DNA from: Turnera subulata
Lineage: Eukaryota > Streptophyta > Magnoliopsida > Malpighiales > Passifloraceae
DNA: 64,000 bases
Direction: 5' to 3'
NCBI GenBank assembly: GCA_028386065.3
Contig: JAKUCV010002214.1
Span: 40,894 to 104,893 of the forward strand
Part shown: positions 22,448 through 32,380 of the stretch, one piece after another
Numbering within the stretch: the stretch's first letter is position 1
Layout of the letters: the number at the start of each line of letters is the position of its first letter
Program-made: the position numbers and the translations under genes
The notes under the pieces: generated by a model
Told to the model about the DNA's origin: nothing
The model's input: only the letters and a program-made list of their open reading frames with translations
Databases searched by the model: none

Positions 22448-24950
22448 CTAGAGCGCTGCCCTACTCTGTACCCATTCAAATGCCTCTTTATCAACTAGGT
22501 CCCCGATCAACTTGTCTGTACTACCTTCCATGTTATTTCGATCCCAGCCTACAAGGTCTCCAATATAACTGGTCTCCTGGATTTCCATATCAGAGAAAGA
22601 AACGGGGATAAGAGCACTTGCAACATCTTCCAATTCGAGTCTTTTATTTACCCTACAAACATCTGAATCAGATGCTCTTTCAAGATTCTCAGGTTGTGAT
22701 AACACACTACCCTTTGTAGAGAGGAACTCCACCCTGTTTTTCTTTTCATTTCGACATTGTTGATTATAGCTAACACTTTCCGCTCAACTGCTAATTGGAA
22801 GGCCGGATCATTGGCCTCATCTACAGATGCCATCCATGAATTTTTCGATGAAGAGACCGAGTTAGGGACATATGGGGAACTGGAGGAAGCCTCATACTCT
22901 GTAAAAAAGCATTTGTAAGGTGATGGGCTGCTCTTAAAAAAAGTCTGGGTTGATGGAGTTTCGGGGTATGGGACCAGATGAAAGGAAAACGGGCTTTTGA
23001 TGGGCTGTTGTGAAGGTAGTGGTGAGTTGTTCTGGGAGAAGAGGATGGGGCCAGAAAAAGAGCCAGTGGACGAGATATAATATGTTTTATTGGGACCCTT
23101 AGTTGCAGCTGAAAGTTGGGATAAGGAGGGGTCAATACTAGGGATAAGAGCAGCATGGTCACTTTGATCATGAGTGGAATATGTTGGGGATTGTGGTGCC
23201 CATAACTCTGTATGTGGCAGTATGGGGGCTGTGACTTTGTTGATGATAGGCCGTATATTAAAGGGGTCATCGGATAGAGTGTTTCCAGAGGAGACAGATT
23301 GGCACCTCGATTTTGATAAGGACCGACGCGGTCCCTCGCTTGAGTCGGAGGTGGCAGAGACGTGTTCAGGGGACGCGCCGCCTCTTTCTTAACTGAGTGC
23401 AACATGGACTGGTGGTTCTTCTGGGATGTCATTGATCTCATCGCCCCCCGCCATTAGAGGTGACTGCTCCCAGTCAAAGGGATCGTACTGTGATTCAACG
23501 ATACCTATATCATAAAGACAACTTCCAATATTAACAGAAACCATAGAGTTGACGAAAGTCATGGATGACGTGAGAATAAGATTCTCAGCCACATCAAAAC
23601 GCTCCCTAGCCCTTGATGCGTGGCTCCAATCGATCATCGATCCAAACTTAGAAGCTAGGCGCTGGAAAAAATTCCAGAGTCCACACATGAGGGGGAACAC
23701 CCTTGACTAACACCCAACAAACGCCCTATCTCCGTCTTTCCAAGGCTTAATAGATATGAATAGTTGCTCAATGCTATTAAGAATGCCATCCAGAAAGAAT
23801 TGCATAAACTCGGAAGTTTGAAATCTGAATATTAAAGAGACACCACCCATAGGAAATACTTCAACTCCTCGTATCCCAGCCTTTTTGAGAACTGATTTGA
23901 CGTTGCTCAACGGCATTGGGTTATGAAGGATACCAACCAGACAGTTCTGAAGCCACCCCAGGGGAGGGTCCTTCGGAATATAGGATTGGATTTGAGAAGG
24001 AGGATGAACTCTGCCATTGATGTCCACGGGTGCTCTTACCGTATCAACGAACGCCCTGCCAGGTGTGATGAAGGCTTGTTGAGAAGCTTCTAGGGTCCTG
24101 TTAGGCAACTTTGCGTCTGAGATCCTGCCTGATTTCGTGACTTTTCGACCTCTTGCGATGTTAGCCACCAGAAAGGATCCATCAGCTTCCACAGAGTTGA
24201 TGCGCCGGAGAATAGGCTGGATATCAATGTTATTTCTGAATCTGACAAAACCAAAGGGTTTCCCTTGTTTTGTTCTGCTTCCGTGGAATGAAGACATCTA
24301 GAACCTCCCCAAAGCTAGACATGACAATGTGGACATCGGATGGAAGCCACCTCTTCGGAAAATTTGCCACGAAGATACTAACCGCCTGATTGTTTGCAAT
24401 AGCTATTTGAATTGTTTTTCGACTCCATTTGGAAAAATAAAGTGCCTTAGGTTGGTGCGGTTGATTGGGTTGTTCAGAAACAAAGTGATAACTATTTTGG
24501 ATGAAGTTAGAAGGGTTCTAGGGAGGCGCAAAATTTGCAAGGTGTGCAGCAGTGTTAGAGGTATGAGGGTAGCAACTAAAAGGTGTGTGTGCGAGCTGTA
24601 AGGTAGAAACTGAGCTGGAAATAGGGTCCTGGTGTCGGGCAAGGCCGTGAGAAGTAACGAGAGTGAGTGGCAGGGTTGAAGAAGGAGGCGGTGGTTGGAG
24701 TGGGGCGACAGGAAGAGGGGAGGGGGCGACACAGGTAGGTCCAGCGATGGAGGAGTGAGGGGGTTGTGCAGCTGGAGTGGAAGCCGGAATGCATGTAGGT
24801 AAGGATGGTGGTGGTGGTCGCTGGGATGGCAGACCAGGTGAAATCGGAGAACATGGAATGGATGTTCTGGCTGGTGTTTGGTGATGCATGGGGTGGGCAA
24901 GGAGGCGTTGCATGGTGAAAAACTTGAGAGAATTTCACGCACGAGTCACG
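22448..24950 (-). pseudogene. LINE ORF1 (RRM RNA-binding protein), broken
   Basis: The nucleic-acid-binding protein of the element. An RRM can be followed across a frameshift near 24290: FVANFP (RNP2-like, about 24360), SFGEVLDVFIPRK, then GKPFGFVRF (RNP1, about 24260). Downstream come GWLQNCLVGILHNPMPL and a C-terminal acidic tail ending at 22448, 42 bp before the ORF2 ATG. Upstream of the RRM is a Pro/Ser-rich, low-complexity N-terminal stretch. Several frames are needed to read it. Confidence 0.75.
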
Positions 24951-24976
24951 CACTATGACTACTCAGAATTGCATTT

Positions 24977-25124
24977 ATAGTTAAGAGTACTTTGTTTAAC
25001 AAGCACCATAAATTAATAAAAGGATTCATGGTTATTATATTTGCTTTTTTAATGCAAATTCATCATCTCGGATAATGTTTGTGATACTTCTGGATTAATG
25101 TATTTACATAAATATTTACAAGAT
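24977..25124. other. Short intergenic stretch right of the LINE
   Basis: AT-rich, no gene. It continues the pre-insertion sequence after the LINE's right target duplication. Confidence 0.6.
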
Positions 25125-25215
25125 TCTTCCGGTGTGTGGAAGAAGAGGAGACAAAAGCGGAGATCCAAGCATTCTGTTATACTATGATCTCGAGACCAAC
25201 AATATAGAAGCACTG
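25125..25215 (+). pseudogene. F-box type A, 3'-end relic
   Basis: GRRGDKSGDPSILLYYDLETNN matches GRKSGGPSILLSYDLETKN near the C-terminus of the type A gene at 15338. Orientation and position suit it being the lost tail of the 17739 pseudogene, separated by the LINE insertion. Sequence after 25216 no longer matches. Confidence 0.75.
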
Positions 25216-26739
25216 ATATGGGGAAGGTGGGGGACATGGGTTCCATTGTGTTTCACTTATGTCATAACAATCAAGTGTTTGTGGGCTAGTAGAAATTGTG
25301 GACCACATAAAATTTTTACTAGTTTTCTTAGGGCTATTAGTGTGTGCCACACACATGGAGGAGTAAAGGACGTGACTAAATTTAATACAACAATCAGAAA
25401 TCTTTTTAGTTGGCTCATATCAGTAGTCTCATTCCTTTGAATGCTACCAAGCTAGATTAATTTATATGCAAGACAAGTAAACTTCCCATCCTGTCCAATA
25501 CATGTGTCTGGGCCCTTCCGTTCTTCACAAATGTAGTAAACGAATCTAAACTCACAATTCCTATGAAACGTAATCCTTTGTCTATGCAATGAAACATGCC
25601 CAACAGAGATTTTCCCTCTCATTTCTGGATTTTCTATCAGGAATGACAATGGAATTATTTTCTTCACACCCTGCAACTTATAACCTTCCTGCAGACAATC
25701 TTGCAACCCTAGTATATGCAATTGATCATTTGTTAGAGCAACGAGGAATAGGAATTCATCACCATAAGCAAGGGAAACATCAGAGCCTTCTTGGAACACA
25801 GACCTCGGCAGGAGTTTATGACCTCGAAAACTTTCGGTATCTAGATCAAATGACTTTGCCTCATAATCTCATGATTGAATCTTGCTCGTCTTGGCAATGT
25901 GAATGACTCCTTTTTCAACACGTATCCAGAGAAGATCGTTTCTGTCAAAGCCACGAAGATAAGTGGAATCAACCGGCCTCCACGAGGGTTTTTCCTCAAT
26001 CCCCAATACAAGGATTTCAACTTTAAAACCATTTCCAACAACGGAGTGATCATATACAAAGACCATCTTGTAAAATTCTGAAGTGGGAGCAAAACCAGAA
26101 AGCATCTTTCGACTCGTTTTCTGTGGATTAGGTACATTGAATACTTGCTCCACTGCTGGATTCCTGATGCGAAAGTCTTTGGGTTTTTGGTACGGATGGT
26201 ACCCATATTTTATGGTTTGAGACAATCATGTACCTACAACTTTTCTCGAGACAATCATGTACCTGGACTTTTAACGGGTAGGTCAGTCATGGGTCTCGGG
26301 CTGGGTATATGCTGATGTGGAGGCTGCCCAAAATTGTGCTGCTGCCCGTAACTCAAAACGACGTCGTTTCACCACAAAATGACGTCGTTTTTACATCCAC
26401 ATGGCAAAGGCGGATCCCACCCATTTCTTAATACCTGACCCAACTACCAACCCGGTTTTACCCTTAAGAGGTTCAACCGAACCCAAATAAGATATTCTAC
26501 ACAATAAAAAATTATTTTTCTTTTACAAAATAAGGGAAAAAATTACTCAACAATTTTCTTTTTACAGAAAAAAGCAAAAAAGAATTTTACTCAATAAAAA
26601 ATTATTTTTTTAACAAAAAGAGCAAAACAAAATTCTACTCAAAAAAATTATTTTTGTTTAAAAAAAAGCGAAAAAATTATACTCATACCCAGGCTTTTTT
26701 CGGGCTGGTCAATTACCTCTTATTAATTAATGAATCCAA

Positions 26740-27060
26740 CGAAAACTTACTATTTTTTCCAACTCTTTCTTTTTTTTAGGAATTTTCCAACTCTTTCTTT
26801 AATTTGACGGAAACTTATTATTCAATGAGTTTTGTGTGTATAATTAATTTTTTCCTACTCTTTCTTTAATTTGACAAAAACTTATTATTAATCAAAGGGT
26901 TTTGTGTGTATTATTAATTTTTTCCTACTCTTTCTTTAATTTGATGAAAAATTATTATTAATCAAAGAGTTTTGTGTGTAATATTAATTATTTTCCAACT
27001 CTTTTAATTTGACAAAAACTTATTATTAATCAAAAGATTTTGTGTATATTTTTCATTATG
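26740..27060. repeat. AT-rich tandem repeat inside the MULE, unit about 80 bp, 4 copies
   Basis: Each unit contains CAACTCTTTCTTTAATTTGA or a close variant (TTTCCTACTC), then AACTTATTATTAATCAAAG and TTTTGTGTGTA. Confidence 0.8.
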
Positions 27061-27109
27061 TCCTTAATCTTTCCTTAATACTTTCTTATTAACTATTTTT
27101 CTGAAAAAA

Positions 27110-27720
27110 GTTAAAAACAAAAAAACAACCCCACCCCCACCCCCACCCCCGACCACCACCACGACCACCACCTGATACGATGCCGCCTCCACCGCCACCA
27201 CCAACAACAACAAAGACAACCACCGTCAGATGCGTTGCAGGCCGCCTCCGCCGCCACCACCAACAACAACAAAAACAACCACCTTCCGAGATCTCCAAAG
27301 GCCGCTCGCAAATGTGCCTCCACCGGAGCAAAAACCGCCACAGCTCGCTCCCGTCCTCACCATGCGTCACCAAACCAGAGAAGCAATAGGAGCAAACGAG
27401 AGGAGGCAGAGAAGGATCCCCTTGTTAGCCCCTGCTTTCGAGCTCTCTCTTACCTCTTGCCGGATGCTGGAATTGGGTGACGGAGGTGGTGGTCCTAGGT
27501 GGCGGTGGCAGTGCGAATTTATGGAAGAAACTGAGGGGGAAGTGAGAGAGAGAGAGAAGGAAGAGCAGACGACGACGGTGGTCGGTAATTTGGGTGGTGG
27601 TGGAAGCGAGGGAAGGCAGGTTGGGTAAGGGAGGGGGTGCGATGGAGGAGGAGGAGGAGGTGGGAAGGGGGGGTCTGAAGGAGGACGGAGGATACGATGG
27701 TGAGGAAGATGATTTTTAAT
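27110..27720. other. GC-rich gene-like block carried in the MULE
   Basis: Sharply GC-richer than the AT-rich DNA on both sides. It begins with CCACCCCCACCCC runs and a duplicated CCACCACCAACAACAAC segment (27190 and 27254), and contains open frames on both strands (for example 27230-27628 plus, Pro/Thr-rich then Gly-rich). On minus it looks like a plant 5' leader, with CAAGAGGTAAGAG as a possible splice donor near 27460. I cannot assign a donor gene. It would fit captured host sequence (Pack-MULE). Confidence 0.5.
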
Positions 27721-28670
27721 TTTTTTATTTATTAGGGAAAAATTGAAATGGAGGTGTGTAATTTTTTTATTTTTTAAAAATGAAAAAATTATTTGAACCG
27801 CTTTGATGAATCCACATGTCTTCTATCAGCACCCTCCATTCAAAAACCGGTTAAACCTGGGGTTGGTTCAAACCGAGGTACTAAAATCTTCAAATAATAA
27901 AATTGAGATGGTTAAATACGGTTTTTTAGTTGAGGTACCAATTTATTTTGTAATTATAAATAATTTCTTTTTTAAAACTTATAATAATTTCAAACCAATC
28001 ATAATTAATTAAATTTCATTTTTTCCCAATTTAATTCGAATTTGTTAAACTCAATTTAATTCTTTGGTTGAACCTCTTCATTCGGGTAAGAACCGGGTGG
28101 GTAACCATTGGGATAGTGGGTTTGGACCCACCCTTGCCATGTGGACGACAAAACGACGCCGTATCGTTGTGATACGACGTCGTTTTGAGCGGCGGGCAGC
28201 AGGTCAAAAAAGGGCAGAATCCATGTCAGCATATACCCAGCCCGAGACCCATGACTGACCTGCCCGTTAAAAATCCAAGTACATGATTGTCTCGAGAAAA
28301 GTTGTAGGTACATGATTGTCTCAAACCATAAAATATGGGTACCATCCGTACCAAAAACCCAAAGTCTTTGGAAACCTTGTGCTAGTATCAATCCATCACA
28401 AGACTGCAATGAAGAAAAAGCAGGTTGCTTTGCCACCGGGAATGAACCATATGGGTTGAGGTAAAGATGCTTTCGAACAAAATAGGGATCCTCAATCAAG
28501 AGCTTCCATTCCTTGGAAACACACTTGAATCTCAACAAATCCTTCACTGCCACACGGCTTAATATCTCAATGATGAGTTCCATTGGGAGAGAGATTGGCT
28601 GTAGCTTGCCCGGGAAGTATTTCTCTCCTTTGCTTTCAATTTTTCTTCGTTTAGATATATGTTGACCCAT

Positions 28671-29130
28671 ACTTCACTGCTCCTGGCTATGTTATTTAAA
28701 GTTTGTTAAAAATATGACAAGACAAAAAAAATGATAGTGTGTCCAAAAATTGTAATGCATGCAGTTTAAAAGCAATCTTAATAATTTGCATGTGCTGAAG
28801 ATATGTATATCCAAACTATCTCCATACCAATATCAACAAATTGTTTCGCTTTAATATTGAAGATATGTATATTCTAATCAATAATAAATCGAAAAAAATT
28901 ATTGAGTGTTATTCCCTCTCTTTCTCCCAATAAATTATCATTAGTATAAAATAAAATCGACAAACTAGCTCCAATTTTGAAAAAGATTAGACTTCTAAAA
29001 AAAGTTTAAACCAAGTATCACAAAATTTCTATTTCTCTGCCCGGTTGGTAGGGTGCTCACATTAATTGGTGTCGGTTGAACTATGGAAGATTAGTTTTGT
29101 ATTGACATTTTGTACTGACTGGATTCTTCT
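28671..29130. other. Upstream flank of type C pseudogene
   Basis: AT-rich 5' flank homologous to 51667-51921 and 54626-55080; no gene. Confidence 0.7.
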
Positions 29131-29425
29131 TCTTTTTTTTTTTTTGATACTAATCGATGGTCTTTATTGAATAAATTGATGAAGTACAAAAAATGCAGTC
29201 ATAGAGTAGATAACTGCAAGAGTAAAACACACATACACTTACCCGTACATTAATGTGAGATGGAACAGAGAGTTTACTTGAATTGTCTAATAGCACCCTT
29301 CCAGCCTTCAGCTGATGCTAGCATATCGCTACATCTATAAGGAAAGTGAGGCTGCAATGCCTTTATCCACCAAGAAGCTCTAGCAATTTTTAGATCAAAC
29401 AAGCAGTCCCACTGGACATCACTAC
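29131..29425 (-). mobile_element. 5'-truncated LINE fragment, 295 bp, 17-bp TSD
   Basis: Starts on plus with a T run then GATACTAA, the 3' end of this LINE family. It reads ALQPHFPYRCSDML and EGWKGAIRQFK on minus, matching the ORF2 C-termini of the two larger LINEs. ACTGACTGGATTCTTCT flanks it at 29114-29130 and 29426-29442. Confidence 0.9.
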
Positions 29426-29442
29426 ACTGACTGGATTCTTCT

Positions 29443-30396
29443 AGTATATAAAAAATAGATATACTATGTACTTTTCTCTATAGTGAAGGCTAATGAACAA
29501 AGTAAAAGGCTTGTAAGAACTAGATTTAGGGTTTACAATGTCAAATAATTGTACTTTTGAAATAGATTCATAATACTTGTAAGCTTAGAAAGTGATAGGT
29601 ATTCATCACATACCTTTTGATGTAGGTTTCTTAGAGTAGATGTGTTGCACCTTCCGGTTCAGCTTTGGTGGATTTGTGAGAATCAAAGTAAGGAGTGAGT
29701 GGTTATTAAACAAATAGAAAATCCAGGGTTTGTGTTGGGCATATATCCACTCTTTCAAAACTAAATTCATAATAATTAAGCATAAATAGGGCGTGGATCA
29801 CATATGTACCTTGTGATATACGTAGGCATGACTTGTACTCAAATTTTAGATTACGAAAACGACTATTGTATCCGTTATTATGAAAAAAATATATACATAT
29901 ACATATATATCTTTTATTGTAATAAATATTTTTTTCTGTACCAAAAAAATAAATATTTTATTGCAGCAAAAAAAAAACCCTCATTATGGTTTGTTTGACT
30001 GCCCAGAATAACCTTACGGTTCGATAGAGAATCACATGACTCAAAATTTTAAGTTTGAGTTTATTTAATAACCTAAGTATTTGGTGTATATATATACACA
30101 AAACTTCCGCATTGACTTCCCATGTGGGATCTGAATCATCACATAATAATTAATTTATTATTTTAGCATTCATATTTAGAATAATCACATAACATAAAAA
30201 AATAAAGAGATCGCGGAAGTGTTAGGAAGTCGGTGCGTTGAATCCAAAACGAAACGGACAATGAATCAATACTGCAAATCTCGTGTCCCACCCGAAGTCA
30301 GCCATATATGCAAAAATTATTACGCAAGAAACAACAAACACACAAATTAAGATTTCTCTTTGAAAAAAAAAAACCATCAGTCTCTTATTCTTCAAT
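29443..30396. other. Intergenic: F-box flanks and type B promoter block
   Basis: 29443-30060 is the type C upstream flank (matches 52130-52690). From about 30070 to 30396 is the upstream block of type B genes (CTTCCGCATT, TCGGTGCGTTGAATCC), repeated before the intact gene at 47090-47422 and, without a gene, at 58620-58800. No open gene. Confidence 0.7.
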
Positions 30397-31725
30397 ATGT
30401 CTTCATCGGAAAACCAAGAAAATAGGGCGTCCATGGAGATGAAGCATAGTATAACTTGGGCAGCGGACAACAGGTTACTTGTTGATCAAGCCAAGTCCTC
30501 CAATACGAAACAACTAGTGATCTCTACCAATATGGCAGCAGCAACACCAACTCGTTGTTATTTACCTCCGGATATTGTTGAGGAAATACTAGATTTGTTG
30601 CCCAACAAATCCATTGAGCGATTCAAGTCAGGTCCAAGTTGTTGTTCTCTTTGCTGGCGATCAAGTTCAACGCACCAAAACTCCTGCATACACCCTTCAA
30701 CATATCACGCTATGGTATGAAATCAACCGATGACCAAGGCCTTTTTATTGGAGTTGTATTATCAGATTATAGCGTCGGCCATGTAAAAAATCAAGGTTAT
30801 ATGGCACCTGAGTTATTACCTGCAGTTCCGGATCAGAGGTTTTATGGTTTTCTCGGATCATGCAATGGATTAGTTTGTTTGAATGATAGTAACCGCTGCG
30901 GCATGATGGAGACATTTGTCTGGTGAAAGGATTCCACCGTAGAAAGTTGCCACATAGGAACTATTATGCCTGTAGCTTCGGTTATGATTCGGCCTCCAAT
31001 GATTACAAGGTCTTTGCAGCTACAGATCATCTTCTTCATCCCCGAACTGCAGGAGAGAGTAAAGTTGAGATTTTCTCATTGAAAACAGGTTCCTGAAAAA
31101 AATTGGAAAATCCTGACAGGGAGTACTTGCAACATATTGTATGGTATGAGGGCATGGGTCTCTTCTTGAATGGAGCACTTCATTGGAGACCCTCCCGGGA
31201 ATCATCATCTCGGGGAGAAGAGGGTACTGATAAAATCATCGCCGCTATGATTTGGAGAAGGAGAAGTTTTATCTTGTCCCTGGCCCTTCAGTTCAGATAT
31301 CTTCTCGTTATAGACCCTCTAGCTTCGGAGTTGCTGGGGAATATCTCTGTTTTTCACATAGTGATGGGTACATGAATATTATCTGGGTAATGAAGGAATA
31401 CAGCAACGAGGCTTCGTGGGTTCCCTTTATTACATATACTTCTCTTGGAATTACTATTCCTGAATTTGGAGTTGGTAACGAGGGTGAGGGTCATGTAGAA
31501 TATGTGTGCGACTTCATACCAATGTCTTTCAAGGAATATGGTAGATACATGATGCTTCAATTTTCCCATGAACTTCATGTTCTAAGGTGGAATAATAATC
31601 TTAAAGAAAGTGATAAAGCTTGGAGTACTTCCAAGAAGATCAAATTCGGTAGAGTTTTCGGGAATGCTACGGCCCTACCCTACACACAAACCCTAACCTC
31701 TCCCTATGTTCTTAAGGCTGCTTAA
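30397..31725 (+). pseudogene. F-box type B pseudogene (copy 2)
   Basis: A good start (MSSSENQENRASMEMKH) and F-box (YLPPDIVEEILDLLPNKSIERF), then a small deletion after FKS shifts the frame. SLLAIKFNAPKLL and FLGSCNGLVCLN follow in another frame. At 30922-30936 the 15 bases encoding WNPFT in the intact paralog are a micro-inversion that creates a TGA. More frame changes occur near 31100 and 31250. The FBA tail (VMKEYSNEASWVPF) is readable to 31725. At least four lesions. Confidence 0.92.
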
Positions 31726-32102
31726 TTAAGTAAGTAACCTGGAGGTAAAGAGGATGGGTTTGTGCTTTCAGTTTTGTAATTTGTTTCCTTATCTTTCTTT
31801 CTCTGTTGAGTGACCATAAAGTTTGTTGGCCTAGTTAAGATCATCCAGTAATTGTTTGAGATTTAGTGTCAAGGCAAAACAATTGTTGGAGACTAGATTT
31901 AGGGCAATAAGGCATATGTGTCTTGTTTTATTTTCATATAATAAATCTATGGTCTATTCGCATTTATCTTTTTTTTTTAATGCTAATCGATATTTATATT
32001 TATATTTTGTAGAAACAAATAAGGAATTACAAGAGATGAAAAAGACAGATCAACAGGAAACTGATCTGTCAATTCCAGAAAACAAGAATACAAGGATCAG
32101 CA
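31726..32102. other. Type B 3' flank up to the copia insertion
   Basis: Near-identical to 3340-3724; no gene. Confidence 0.8.
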
Positions 32103-32107
32103 GATGT

Positions 32108-32346
32108 TGAAAGATTCTTAAACACTCACACAGAAATGTGAAAGAATACTTTGTAAGTTTATTGAATAGCCTCAAGCTTTTATAGCCTTACAAGATATGA
32201 AATACTAGTAACAACCTACGTATGTTTCATGGTGTTTGTTACTGACCAATTCAAAACAAATTCAAACAGATTCTAACTACTTGACTCCTAATGACTAGGA
32301 TTTTATTAGCAGAATACTAACAAACTTGACACAGTCAAACCCAACA
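32108..32346 (-). repeat. Copia 3' LTR (minus orientation), 239 bp
   Basis: Same length as its partner; differences are few over the first 210 bp. Confidence 0.88.
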
Positions 32347-32380
32347 ATACCTCTCCTAAACTGAACTTACACAGTAACAT

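Larger units (their letters stand above)
18425..24964 (-). mobile_element. Full-length LINE, 6.5 kb, with 12-bp TSD
   Basis: Minus-strand L1-type element. The 3' end is the T run from 18425 (TTTCTTTTTTGA on plus), the 5' end is at 24964, and AGAATTGCATTT is repeated at 18413-18424 and 24965-24976 as the target-site duplication. ORF1 has an RRM; ORF2 has APE endonuclease, RT and zf-RVT. Both carry stops or frameshifts, so it no longer moves itself. It sits between the 5' half and the 3' relic of a type A F-box gene. Its 3' third is shared with 45600-47074, so insertion preceded the segmental duplication. Confidence 0.92.
26181..28360. mobile_element. Mutator-like element (MULE), non-autonomous, 2,180 bp
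   Basis: Terminal inverted repeats of about 300 bp (26181-about 26485 and about 28062-28360) starting GGGTTTTTGGTACGG. A perfect 9-bp target duplication, AAAGTCTTT, lies at 26172-26180 and 28361-28369. Long TIRs with 9-bp TSDs define Mutator-type elements. No transposase is encoded. The core is bipartite: AT-rich tandem repeats (26740-27060), then a GC-rich gene-like block (27110-27720). The type C paralogs give the empty site. Confidence 0.93.
25452..28670 (-). pseudogene. F-box type C gene split by a MULE
   Basis: The 5' part is 28670-28370: MGQHISKRRKIESKGEK, an F-box (LPMELIIEILSRVAVKD, RFKCVSKEWKLLI) and the start of the substrate domain (SLQSCDGLIL). The gene resumes at 26171 with DFRIRNPAVEQVF, GFAPTSEFYKM and GIEEKPSW, ending near 25452 with GKFTCLAYK. 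The 2,180-bp MULE at 26181-28360 lies between, and the 9-bp TSD joins the halves exactly where the paralog at 51340 is uninterrupted. The 3' half also has frameshifts near 25800-25870, so it is dead twice over. Confidence 0.9.

Noticed and set aside
27089..27373. Cys/Trp/Gly-rich minus-strand frames in the MULE cargo
   Set aside because: Low-complexity translation of CCACCACCAACAAC repeats; no domain and overlapping frames on both strands look equally open.
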